This document shows, piece after piece, positions 8,096-15,647 of a stretch of 64,000 nucleotides of DNA. The stretch lies in assembly GCA_030428205.1 (NCBI GenBank), contig JAUIBK010000002.1, forward strand, positions 62,001 to 126,000. Reading direction: 5' to 3'. Origin of the DNA: a bacterium. GTDB lineage: Bacteria > Bdellovibrionota_C > UBA2361 > RFPC01. Numbering within the stretch: position 1 is the stretch's first letter; the number at the start of each line of letters is the position of its first letter. The notes under the pieces were generated by a model. It had not been told where the DNA came from. It saw nothing but the letters and a program-made list of their open reading frames with translations, and ran no database searches. The translations under genes were made by a program, and so were the position numbers.

Positions 8096-10509
8096 AATGA
8101 AGTATCCTTTGATGAACGGAAGAGCCAACCTTGAAGAATCTCAATGAGTGAAGGCAAGATCACAATCGAGCTTACACCAGCGAGAAAAAGAATTGAGGCG
8201 ATAAAAACTCCAACCGTTTGGTATGGTACAAGAGGAGCAAGGAGGAGAGGAAGAAAGCCGACACCAATAACGATCACATTTCTTGTGATCGCCCGAGCGG
8301 GTTCGCCAAAAATTGGTTGTAGAGCGGCTTTCCAGCTTCCTGTTTTCTTCTCAAGCTCTCTTGCACGAGCTAGAAAGTGAATAGCGTAGTCAATGGCAAG
8401 GCCGAGACTGAGAGATGAGAGTACGGCAATCGGCATGTCGTAGTCTTTTCCCACAAGTCCAATGATTCCGTAGATAAAGAGGATCGTAGCAGAAAGCGGA
8501 ACCATAGAGAGAACTCCCCAGAGAATTGAGCGAAAGAGAGCGATCATCATCACGAGCACGATCACAAAGCTTCCGAGGAATGCTTCGAGCATGCCACTTA
8601 CCATCTTGTCTTGCCAAACAACGTTGATGTACGTCAGACCAAACCACTGATGATGGAGAGGAATAGGTGGGGGATTCTGTTCGATGTAGGCATTCACATC
8701 TTCAACGACTTCTGCCATATGTTGGTTGTCGCCACTTTTCAGTTGTAACCAGAGGTTGGTCTTCTGGTAATCAGGTGTGACAAAGTGCCAGAGGTCTTCA
8801 GGGCGGTGACTGCTTTCATAGGTGAGCAGAGTTTGCGCTACACCAGCAGCAGAATCAGGAATACGAAATGCTGTCTCGTCTCCCTCAAAGAGTTCTCGGT
8901 GAACTGTTTTTACGAGATCTGCAAGAGAGTTTGATTTTCCAACTACCTGAGAGGAGGTGGCTAGGTGTGCCTGAACCTGGGCAATATATCGCAGGACTTC
9001 AGGTTGTTTGAATACATCTTCATTGTTCGGATCAGTTGCTTCAATAGCAAGATATGACATGTAGGTACCACCGAAGTGACTATTGAGTACCTTGTCAGCA
9101 ATACGAATGGGATGATTCGCCTCGAACCACTTGGTGGGGTTGTCGTTGACGTTAATGCGTGAAATGCCGTAACCAGCAATGGCACTGAGGATGAGGAGCA
9201 CGGCGATAATAGGTCGTGCTGAGCTCGTGGCGATGTTCCCAACCGCATGCAACAGCCGACTAAGAACCCCCTTATCATCGTCTTCTGAGTGAGAGAGACC
9301 AAAGCCTTCAAGTGACTCTTCACTAATGAGCATAATTGCTGCTGGAATAAACATGATTGTCCAAAACCAAGCAAAGAACACTCCGAGTGCAACGAATGTT
9401 CCAAAGACTTGAACGGGAGGAATCGGAGTAAGAGCCAGTGAGCCAAAACCAGCAATAGTTGTAAGCGAGGTATAGAACATGGGTACAAAGAGGGTGTCCA
9501 TGACATGGAGTATTGTTGCTTTTCGATCTTTTGTTTTTTGGTATTGATCAAAAAAGTCAGACAAAATGTGGACTGCATCGAGGACAGCAATGGGTACGAC
9601 AAAAATCGGAATCATTGAGCTCATGATGTGTACCGTATTGCCGGTGGACACCAGTAAGCTCATGGTGCATATAGCTGACACAACCGCTACAACTAAGGGA
9701 GAGAGGATAAGAGAGAGTTTGCGAAAGAAGTAGAGTAAGAGGAGAAAAATGATAAACATCGCCAGTGGAGCAGAGATGGCCATTTGGATGAACATCTGTA
9801 CCCCGAAAGTATCTTCGGCAACGGGAAGCCCTGTAATGTGGTACTCAGCACTTCCTGAAAACGTATCTATCTTTTCCTGGAGCTTTGAAGCGACTTCATA
9901 GCTGATATCTTTTGACGTAATTGGTAGGTATATCGCAACTGCTTTGCCATCACCTGATACTAAGGTGTCGTTTAAAAAAGGAAGACGTTGGGCTTTCGTG
10001 CGAACGGCAAGAGCTTCTTCCTCGGTAGTTGGTGGTGTAGACATCAGCCATTCAAAGCGTACTGTTCCTAGGCTTTCTGGCTCAATGCTGTCAACTGTTG
10101 ACGGAGCAATGATGTCAACTTCAATAACACCTTCTTTTTTGCTTGGATTGCTCTCAGAGTCCCAATGAATTGTTTTGGCAAACTCAGTCAGCTCATGAAT
10201 ATTCTTTAATGTTTCAACGTTGAAAACACCCTCAGGGTGTTCCTCGTTTACTACCCCAACGACTATCATGTCCCAGAGAGAGAACTCTTCTTTCATCTCA
10301 TCATGGAAGATACGAACAGGCTCGTCGTGTGAGAGCATGTTCTCTGGATCTGTATCAACCTTAAGAGCGTGTAGTGAGGAGAACGACGAAGGCCAAAGGG
10401 TGGGGAGAGCCGTAATGATAGCAAGAAGTAGAGAGAGGCCAACCATAACGGCTGTTACCGCTTTTGGGTGTTTTGTCGCAATCTCTGTTGTAAACGTCCG
10501 ATAGTTCAT
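8092..10509 (-). CDS. RND/MMPL-family inner-membrane transporter
   Basis: 805 residues with the two-fold RND layout: a membrane helix (about 18-38), a large periplasmic loop, a helix bundle (about 238-410), a second helix and loop, and a final helix bundle (about 625-800). Motifs include a 'PIFVVPIAVLDAVHIL' segment in the first bundle and LSSLSLGLAIDYAIHFLAR in the second, with the acidic residue typical of proton-driven RND pumps. It resembles MMPL/hopanoid-type exporters rather than tripartite drug pumps. It lies 28 bases downstream of the heme protein gene and overlaps the LolA-like gene by ATGA. With its neighbours it likely moves a lipid or other hydrophobic compound across the periplasm. 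Confidence 0.85.
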   Translation of the reverse strand: MNYRTFTTEIATKHPKAVTAVMVGLSLLLAIITALPTLWPSSFSSLHALKVDTDPENMLSHDEPVRIFHDEMKEEFSLWDMIVVGVVNEEHPEGVFNVETLKNIHELTEFAKTIHWDSESNPSKKEGVIEVDIIAPSTVDSIEPESLGTVRFEWLMSTPPTTEEEALAVRTKAQRLPFLNDTLVSGDGKAVAIYLPITSKDISYEVASKLQEKIDTFSGSAEYHITGLPVAEDTFGVQMFIQMAISAPLAMFIIFLLLLYFFRKLSLILSPLVVAVVSAICTMSLLVSTGNTVHIMSSMIPIFVVPIAVLDAVHILSDFFDQYQKTKDRKATILHVMDTLFVPMFYTSLTTIAGFGSLALTPIPPVQVFGTFVALGVFFAWFWTIMFIPAAIMLISEESLEGFGLSHSEDDDKGVLSRLLHAVGNIATSSARPIIAVLLILSAIAGYGISRINVNDNPTKWFEANHPIRIADKVLNSHFGGTYMSYLAIEATDPNNEDVFKQPEVLRYIAQVQAHLATSSQVVGKSNSLADLVKTVHRELFEGDETAFRIPDSAAGVAQTLLTYESSHRPEDLWHFVTPDYQKTNLWLQLKSGDNQHMAEVVEDVNAYIEQNPPPIPLHHQWFGLTYINVVWQDKMVSGMLEAFLGSFVIVLVMMIALFRSILWGVLSMVPLSATILFIYGIIGLVGKDYDMPIAVLSSLSLGLAIDYAIHFLARARELEKKTGSWKAALQPIFGEPARAITRNVIVIGVGFLPLLLAPLVPYQTVGVFIASILFLAGVSSIVILPSLIEILQGWLFRSSKDTSL

Positions 10510-10537
10510 AGTAGCTATACCCCTTTGGGTTTCTTCA

Positions 10538-11140
10538 TTATTCAGTTAATGCACTTTGAGGAATCTCAATTCGTAAAACTCCCCTCAGATCTCCTTCTTT
10601 GTACCCGGTCGCCTGATCTGTTGGATACTTTTCCAAGATCAACTCTCGAAGCTCGGGAGCCATTGCTGCTTTATCTCCGTGGCATGACAAGCAAGGCTTG
10701 GCAATGAGAAGAGGTTTGTAGAAGCGGTATCCATCTTGAAGCGATTGGATGTATGAAGCTGGATAGCTCCCCGTGCGCTTAAACTCTTGGGTAAAGAACT
10801 CAAGAGCCTTTAATTCCATTTCGTCGGGGGTGTTATGAGGATTGCGCACCTGGGTTGTCGCCCGTTTGACCTTGAGGCCTTGAGGAAGAGTCGCTTTGAC
10901 TTTCTTGGTAATGGCTGGAACCTCCGTGTTGCAAAATGAGACAGCATGCATCACGCCTCCTTCCTTCATTGCGCCCTGGAGTGAAGACATGAATGTTTGA
11001 AGGATAGTTCCAGCTGCTTTACCACCAAGTGATGCCACTTGCTCTTGAGTCGGTGACTTCGTTTCAGCTTGAGCAGTGAGAGTTAGTGAAGACGACAAAA
11101 GAAAGAGAAGTGAAAAGAGAGAAACTTGTGAGCGGAACAT
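10538..11140 (-). CDS. Periplasmic c-type heme protein (DUF3365/Tll0287-like)
   Basis: 200 residues from the ATG at 11140, chosen because GGAG lies a suitable distance upstream and it begins a clean signal peptide (SQVSLFSLLFLLSSSLTLTAQA). An ATG seven codons earlier is also open. A single CxxCH heme-binding site (CLSCHGD) lies near residue 150. The surrounding order (PAITKKVKATLPQGLKVKR, RNPHNTPDEMELKALEFF, then the heme site and GDLRGVLRIEIP) is that of DUF3365 domains, heme-containing PAS-like sensors or electron carriers. First gene of the minus-strand operon; the candidate operator at 11236-11267 lies upstream. Confidence 0.8.
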   Translation of the reverse strand: MFRSQVSLFSLLFLLSSSLTLTAQAETKSPTQEQVASLGGKAAGTILQTFMSSLQGAMKEGGVMHAVSFCNTEVPAITKKVKATLPQGLKVKRATTQVRNPHNTPDEMELKALEFFTQEFKRTGSYPASYIQSLQDGYRFYKPLLIAKPCLSCHGDKAAMAPELRELILEKYPTDQATGYKEGDLRGVLRIEIPQSALTE

Positions 11141-11235
11141 GAAAAAATCTCCAGACATCAAAGGTATACCAATCTTGAGACCGCTCGGGCTAGAGGAGTG
11201 TCGTGCCTTACGAGTCCAAGCGGGCTACTCCTATA

Positions 11236-11267
11236 ATATATCGTAATATTGCGATATTACAATATAT
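11236..11267. promoter_or_regulatory. Long AT-rich palindrome, candidate operator
   Basis: Two 14-base half-sites (11236-11249 and 11254-11267) are inverted repeats with one mismatch around a TGCG centre; the innermost seven bases (GTAATAT/ATATTAC) match perfectly. It lies about 100 bases upstream of the heme-protein/RND operon, and downstream of bcp on the same strand. AT-rich palindromes of this size are typical of dimeric winged-helix repressors such as ArsR-family redox/sulfide sensors. Assignment to a regulator family is inference. Confidence 0.5.
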
Positions 11268-11360
11268 AAGAAGAGAAAAAATATCTATGGATATTAGCGT
11301 GTTATAGAAAGTGAATCTTCTTGGGGTAGTGAGTGGAAAAGAAAACGTTGTTAGAAGAGG

Positions 11361-11837
11361 TTAGGCTTCTCGGATAGTGGCCTTTAGGAAATCAAGCACC
11401 TCTTTAGGGTGAAGAGGTGGTTTGACCTTATCAAAGATCTTGATGATCTTTTTGTTTTTGTCGAGCACGAATGTTGTACGAGAAATGCCTTGAAACGTTT
11501 TGCCCATAAACTTTTTTGGGCCGTAGACTTTGTATTTTTTGGATACCGCAAAGTCGGTATCTGAAAGCATGAGCGTTTTGAGTTTTTGTTTTTCACAAAA
11601 CTTTGTCTTTGATTTCTCATCGCCTCCAGAGATTCCAATTACAGTGGCACCGAGTTTTTCGAAGCTTTTGATATGTTTGGAAAAACCTCGTGATTCTATC
11701 GTACACCCTGGCGTGTTATCTTTTGGGTAGAAAAAGAGGACAATAAACTCGGACTCCATACTGTTGAGTCGGTGCTTTTCACCATCTTTATCGGGGAGGT
11801 TAAATGCTGGAGCTTTCTTGCCTTCTTGGGTATCCAT
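11361..11837 (-). CDS. bcp: Thiol peroxidase Bcp-type peroxiredoxin
   Basis: 158 residues, normal length for Bcp/PrxQ. It reduces hydrogen and organic peroxides with a peroxidatic cysteine, here Cys45 in NTPGCTIES. The usual second cysteine five residues later (Cys50) is replaced by Arg. The next cysteine is Cys81 (TKFCEK), so it may be a 1-Cys enzyme or use an unusual partner. The start codon overlaps the last base of the upstream receiver/H-box gene stop (TAATG), which suggests coupling. Confidence 0.85.
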   Translation of the reverse strand: MDTQEGKKAPAFNLPDKDGEKHRLNSMESEFIVLFFYPKDNTPGCTIESRGFSKHIKSFEKLGATVIGISGGDEKSKTKFCEKQKLKTLMLSDTDFAVSKKYKVYGPKKFMGKTFQGISRTTFVLDKNKKIIKIFDKVKPPLHPKEVLDFLKATIREA

Positions 11838-12586
11838 TATGTCTCATCCTTACATGTGTCTTTTTCAGATGAAGTTTTTGACTTCTCGTCCCAAGGCTCA
11901 TCGCCAGGAATATGATATACGTGCTGATCGGCTTTGAGCACGGTTTCCATCTCTGCTTCTTGGTCCATCGCTTCGCAGATCTGATCGAGAACATGTTTGA
12001 TGCGTTTTCCGCTTTTTTCGACGAGTTGCGCTGCTTCTCGTTGTTCAGGGGATGCTTCTGAACTGTGTTCAATGAGATATGCTGCGCCAAGTACAGCACC
12101 AAGCGGATTGTTGATCTCATGGCGAAGAGTGCCAATGTGTGTTCGGACCATGTCGATTACGGTGTTTTTGACTTTCGTGAGGGTGAGTTCTTTTTGGATT
12201 TTGTTGCGATCGATAACACCGCGAACAAGTGGCTCAAAGAGAGGCTCAGAGATGGATTTTTTACTGAGAAAGTATGTGGCTCCTGCTTTGAGTGCTTTAC
12301 CGGGTATCTCAGGTGCGTCATCGGAGCTAACTGAGAGCACAGCTAAGTCAGTAAACCATTCTTCTTCGAGCAGATCTGTGCCACGTCCGTCAGGTAAGTG
12401 TTCGTCGAGAAAGATCAGATCTGGAGAGCCTTCTCCATTTGCACTTAAACTTGAAAAGTGTGCTCTTGCAGAGGTGAGATCTCCAAACTCGGTAAACTGG
12501 GGCTCAGAGAGAAACGACTTTAATTTGAGTTTGACAAGCTTTCGAAAGCTTGTGTCGTCATCAATGAGAAAGATACGAAGAGTCAT
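11837..12586 (-). CDS. Receiver domain plus H-box domain, no ATPase domain
   Basis: 249 residues. Residues 1-120 are a response-regulator receiver with acidic pocket Asp9-Asp11, phospho-acceptor Asp61 (FLDEHLPDGRG), Ser87 and Lys109. Residues about 140-215 look like a histidine-kinase dimerisation/H-box domain (HIGTLRHEINNPLGAVLGA, His156). The polar tail to 249 is too short for, and lacks, HATPase N and G boxes. It cannot phosphorylate itself by the usual route. It may be a receiver-phosphotransfer hybrid or relay fed by a separate kinase. Translationally coupled to bcp through a TAATG overlap. Confidence 0.75.
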   Translation of the reverse strand: MTLRIFLIDDDTSFRKLVKLKLKSFLSEPQFTEFGDLTSARAHFSSLSANGEGSPDLIFLDEHLPDGRGTDLLEEEWFTDLAVLSVSSDDAPEIPGKALKAGATYFLSKKSISEPLFEPLVRGVIDRNKIQKELTLTKVKNTVIDMVRTHIGTLRHEINNPLGAVLGAAYLIEHSSEASPEQREAAQLVEKSGKRIKHVLDQICEAMDQEAEMETVLKADQHVYHIPGDEPWDEKSKTSSEKDTCKDET

Positions 12587-12766
12587 ACACCCTCGAAGGT
12601 AGAGAGAGCCTTGTTTGACTCTCCAAAAGCTCCACGATCATACGTTGGATCCCGTACGAGCTCAAGTATCTCTTGCCATGTTTACTCTGGGAGGGGCGAA
12701 ATATATATAAAAGCAGAAATCTCATTGAGGCACTGTAAGCGCTTGGATTTTGTTCGGTGTCGAGGA

Positions 12767-12826
12767 AGGAGAGTTTTTTCGAGCGGAGACGTACGTATGG
12801 TACATCGAGCACGAAAAAACTCTCCT
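12767..12826. repeat. 15-bp perfect inverted repeat
   Basis: Arms at 12767-12781 and 12812-12826 are perfectly complementary. Each has a six-base homopolymer (T6/A6) inside the stem, and the 30-base loop contains a smaller GTAC palindrome. On either strand, transcription through it would give a stem ending near U-rich sequence, so it could end transcripts. It may also structure the leader of the receiver gene. Confidence 0.55.
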
Positions 12827-12884
12827 GACGAAGCCTTTTGCGTAGTTTTTCAAACAGAAAAACGGCAAGCAGAAGGTCGCGGAG

Positions 12885-12907
12885 ATCGTCGTGGGAACCA
12901 CGACGAT
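12885..12907 (-). terminator. Hairpin after purE, possible terminator
   Basis: The ten-base arms ATCGTCGTGG and CCACGACGAT match perfectly around a GAA loop. The hairpin lies 30 bases beyond the purE stop codon on the purE strand. The first U-rich run follows only about 20 bases later, so intrinsic termination is likely but not certain. Confidence 0.5.
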
Positions 12908-12937
12908 TGGAGCGAAGACCGGGCAAAAGCTAAGCGC

Positions 12938-13435
12938 TTACTCTGGGAGGGTGGCTGAGAGGGATTTCTCTGTCTGCTTCGCACGAAAGGCTACCAGCTT
13001 CTCGTGGAGCTCAGAATCTGTGGTCGCCATCATTTGCACAGCCATAAGAGCTGCGTTTTTTGCCCCACTTGAACCAATTGCTACTGTAGCAACAGGGATT
13101 CCTGAGGGCATCTGTACAATAGAGAGAAGAGAGTCTAGTCCACCGAGGCTTTTGGTCTGCACGGGAACTCCGATTACAGGAAGAGTCGTTTGCCCAGCGA
13201 TGACACCAGGAAGGTGAGCTGCTCCACCAGCGCCTGCGATAAAAGCCTTTACTCCTCTCTCTTTGGCTGTTGTCGCTATTTCAGTCACCTTGTGTGGCGC
13301 GCGGTGCGCTGAAGCAACGAGATATTCGTGAGGAATATTGAATTCTCGGAGGACTTCACGAGCTGGGCTCATTGTTTCGTGGTCTGATGCAGATCCCATA
13401 ATGATAATGACTTGTGGGTTTTCAGATTGGCTCAT
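12938..13435 (-). CDS. purE: N5-carboxyaminoimidazole ribonucleotide mutase PurE
   Basis: 165 residues, normal class I length. It converts N5-CAIR to CAIR in purine synthesis. Family motifs: MGSASDHETM near the N-terminus, SAHRAPHKV with the catalytic histidine, AGAGGAAHLPGVIAGQT and PVIGVPVQT, GGLDSLLSIVQMPSGIPVATVAIG. A good Shine-Dalgarno (GAGGAG) sits before the ATG. Its usual partner purK is not next to it. Confidence 0.95.
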   Translation of the reverse strand: MSQSENPQVIIIMGSASDHETMSPAREVLREFNIPHEYLVASAHRAPHKVTEIATTAKERGVKAFIAGAGGAAHLPGVIAGQTTLPVIGVPVQTKSLGGLDSLLSIVQMPSGIPVATVAIGSSGAKNAALMAVQMMATTDSELHEKLVAFRAKQTEKSLSATLPE

Positions 13436-13567
13436 TGTCTTTATCTCCTCTCAGGGTGGCAGTCATATCTGATGGCAAAGTTATAACGAGACTTGGTGGG
13501 AGAGGCAACAACACCTGAAAAATTTATACTATTTTTTTCGAGGGGTTAGCTTGGTTAGTACTTGAAA

Positions 13568-13597
13568 TTGTGTTAATCAGTCTTACTACCTTATAAT
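13568..13597 (+). promoter_or_regulatory. Promoter of fmdB-like gene
   Basis: TTGTGT at 13568-13573 and a perfect TATAAT at 13592-13597, 18 bases apart, lie about 45 bases upstream of the FmdB-like start and its AGGAGA ribosome-binding site. Confidence 0.55.
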
Positions 13598-13642
13598 AAC
13601 ATCCTTTATTACGACCTTTTCGGCATACTTAGGAGACGTTCG

Positions 13643-13930
13643 ATGCCAATTTATGAATATGAAAGAGAAGACGGAACTCGATTTGAAAAGCTCCACCGTG
13701 TAGGTGACGAAATGCTTACTGAGTGCCCTGAAACTGGTCAAAAAGTACGTCGACTAATATCTTCAAGTGCATTTCATCTCAAAGGAAGTGGTTGGTATAA
13801 GACTGATTATGCAAGTTCTTCCTCTTCATCGTCCTCGTCTTCTTCGAGTAGTTCAGAGAAAAGTACTTCCTCAGATACTTCATGTACTGGTACCGGACCT
13901 TCCGGAGGGTGTAAGGCCTGCTCTGATTAA
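13643..13930 (+). CDS. FmdB-like protein with degraded zinc ribbon
   Basis: 95 residues. It keeps the FmdB/zinc-ribbon framework (MPIYEYEREDG, ECPETGQKVRRLIS, FHLKGSGWYKTDY). However, three of the four zinc cysteines are gone: positions 8, 11 and 31 are not Cys, and only Cys28 remains. A tract of 14 consecutive serines follows, then a tail with three new cysteines (TSCTG, GGCKAC). FmdB proteins are putative regulators of unknown mechanism. Start supported by AGGAGA and the promoter upstream. It is a single-gene unit. Confidence 0.8.
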   Translation: MPIYEYEREDGTRFEKLHRVGDEMLTECPETGQKVRRLISSSAFHLKGSGWYKTDYASSSSSSSSSSSSSSEKSTSSDTSCTGTGPSGGCKACSD

Positions 13931-14078
13931 TCTGTTGCCTTAAGCAACACCCTGAAAGCACTTCTTCATAATACTATAGTCCTCTAACCCTAGAAGTGGG
14001 GAGTACCCCTTGTGATTGGGAGCGTGGGTTTGTTGTGGGGGATGTGTAGAAGGATTCATGAAGCACTAACGTAATTCT

Positions 14079-14456
14079 ATGGACATACATCAAAGCAATG
14101 GGCGAGTGCCGGAGCCCCAAGTCATTCGAAAACATATTCGGATCTTATCCGCCGAGCAAAACGACGCTCCAGAGTGTATATTGGAGACGAAGCCCGTTGA
14201 GGGCTTAGATCATCTCCAGATAATGTTTCAAGCATTACATGATCTGATTGAGAAAGGAGTGGATGTTGAAGACCTTGTAGGTTGTACGGTTGAGACCTAT
14301 CGAACAGGGAGGTCGATGGTACCCTGGACTATTCATGAGAGCGAGATTCCTGCTCTCAAAAGTGTAGAGAGTAATGTTCGTGCTGGCCTTAAGCCCGCAG
14401 ACCCTAATTTCGAAGCGAAAGTCAGAGAAGTGCTTCGGCTGAGCCGATCTGATTAA
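14079..14456 (+). CDS. Hypothetical protein, 125 residues
   Basis: A soluble protein with no signal peptide or recognised domain. The central part (LDHLQIMFQALHDLIEKGVDVEDLVGCTV) is predicted helical. The C-terminus (KPADPNFEAKVREVLRLSR) looks like a basic helix. Its TAA stop overlaps the stop codon of the convergent dus gene, TTAA being shared. Coding status is supported by length, composition and that neat packing. Function unknown. Confidence 0.6.
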   Translation: MDIHQSNGRVPEPQVIRKHIRILSAEQNDAPECILETKPVEGLDHLQIMFQALHDLIEKGVDVEDLVGCTVETYRTGRSMVPWTIHESEIPALKSVESNVRAGLKPADPNFEAKVREVLRLSRSD

Positions 14457-15598
14457 CCTGCCGCAAGTTTGTTTGTCTTCCCAAAATCTTGGTCCTCGAT
14501 TTGATTGGTGCAGAGCTCGATGGTCGTAGCGTAAGTATAGAGGCGCTCATATGCCTCTTCTTCATCTGTGCTCTCACACAGATGAGTTGAAAGTGTATGA
14601 TGAATTTCTTCTTCGTTTCGAAACAGGAGTTGAGTAAGCGGCGAAGCATCTTGGGAGAGAGATTCACGGCGGTGAATGAGAGGCGTTTCTGAATCCGGCT
14701 TAAAATCCCCACTACTGTAAGGTACGTATCGACAGAAAAGGCCGAGGTGCCACGGAAGAAAGTTGTTTATTCTTCTTAGGCCAAGTTCATCATCACCAAA
14801 GTGTTCTTTTAAGTACTGCGTAAAGCGAAAGAGTACGCCTATCCGCTCTTGTTCGTTTGGCTGCCATTCTTTCTCTTCTTTAATTTCTGAGAAGAGCCAG
14901 GGCTTAATAAGAGCTCCTCGCCCGAGCATGAGTGATGAAATGTGATGGTGTGTACGGTGATACTTTGCTTCCTCATAGAAAATAATATCTCCATTTCCAA
15001 TTATTGGAATGTGACGTTCCTTTTGTATCTCTGACATGATCTGCCAATCAGCAGCCTTTGAGTATCGCTGTTCTTTTGTCCGTCCATGGATGGCAAGAGC
15101 AGCTGCCCCTGATTCCTCAATCATACGGGCGATCTCGGGAGCGTTGACTTTGCTCTGTTTGATTCCAGTACGAATCTTTACGGTGACAGGGATAGAAAGT
15201 TTCGAAGAGAGTGTTTCTACAATGGTGGCAATAGACCTTGGTTTTTGCAATAGGGAGGCCCCGAGTCCTCGGCGAGTTGTCTCGTAAATAGGACAACCGC
15301 AGTTGAGATCGATAAAATCAGCTCCAGAGTCTTCTACAATCTTACCTGCTTCAAGCGCTTCGTCAGGTTTTCTAGCAGCAATTTGTACGCCGTAAACTTT
15401 CTCTGAGGCATGCCGACGTAAGAGTGCTGTCTCTTTTCTGTCTCGCTTAATGAGCTTTCGTGCAAAAGCCATCTCAGAGAAGGTGATATCAGCACCAAAA
15501 TCAACGCACAATCTGCGAAAAGGTAAGTTTCCTCCCTTGGTAAGCGGGGCAAGGATAAGGGAGCCGTCTATAATCTGCTGGAGGGATTCTTTCTTCAT
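14453..15598 (-). CDS. tRNA-dihydrouridine synthase, Dus3-like
   Basis: 381 residues from ATG 15598; an open frame continues upstream but would run into the divergent gene. Dus enzymes use FMN to reduce uridines in tRNA. Seen: ILAPLTKGGNLPFRRLC at the start, VYGVQIA, DFIDLNCGCPI with the catalytic cysteine, VTVKIRTGI, AIHGRTKEQ and IPIIGNGDI. The wording around the catalytic cysteine (CGCPIYETTRRGLGASLL) is closer to eukaryotic-type Dus3 than to E. coli DusA/B/C. It is divergent from the uracil methyltransferase with about 50 bases between starts, so the two RNA-modification genes may share a control region. Confidence 0.85.
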   Translation of the reverse strand: MKKESLQQIIDGSLILAPLTKGGNLPFRRLCVDFGADITFSEMAFARKLIKRDRKETALLRRHASEKVYGVQIAARKPDEALEAGKIVEDSGADFIDLNCGCPIYETTRRGLGASLLQKPRSIATIVETLSSKLSIPVTVKIRTGIKQSKVNAPEIARMIEESGAAALAIHGRTKEQRYSKAADWQIMSEIQKERHIPIIGNGDIIFYEEAKYHRTHHHISSLMLGRGALIKPWLFSEIKEEKEWQPNEQERIGVLFRFTQYLKEHFGDDELGLRRINNFLPWHLGLFCRYVPYSSGDFKPDSETPLIHRRESLSQDASPLTQLLFRNEEEIHHTLSTHLCESTDEEEAYERLYTYATTIELCTNQIEDQDFGKTNKLAAG

Positions 15599-15647
15599 TT
15601 GAGTATGGTATAACTTTGCCCACTTAAATAGCAAAAGTGAGAGAAAA

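Larger units (their letters stand above)
12587..12937. other. Non-coding gap with two strong hairpins
   Basis: No believable gene. The minus-strand open frame here overlaps the receiver gene and has no family features. The gap holds a perfect 15-base inverted repeat (12767-12781 with 12812-12826) and a perfect 10-base hairpin (12885-12907). Both lie between purE and the receiver/H-box gene, which are transcribed leftward. Confidence 0.6.

Noticed and set aside
12561..12926. 121-residue minus-strand frame upstream of the receiver/H-box gene
   Set aside because: It overlaps the receiver gene start, runs through two hairpins and has no recognisable features.
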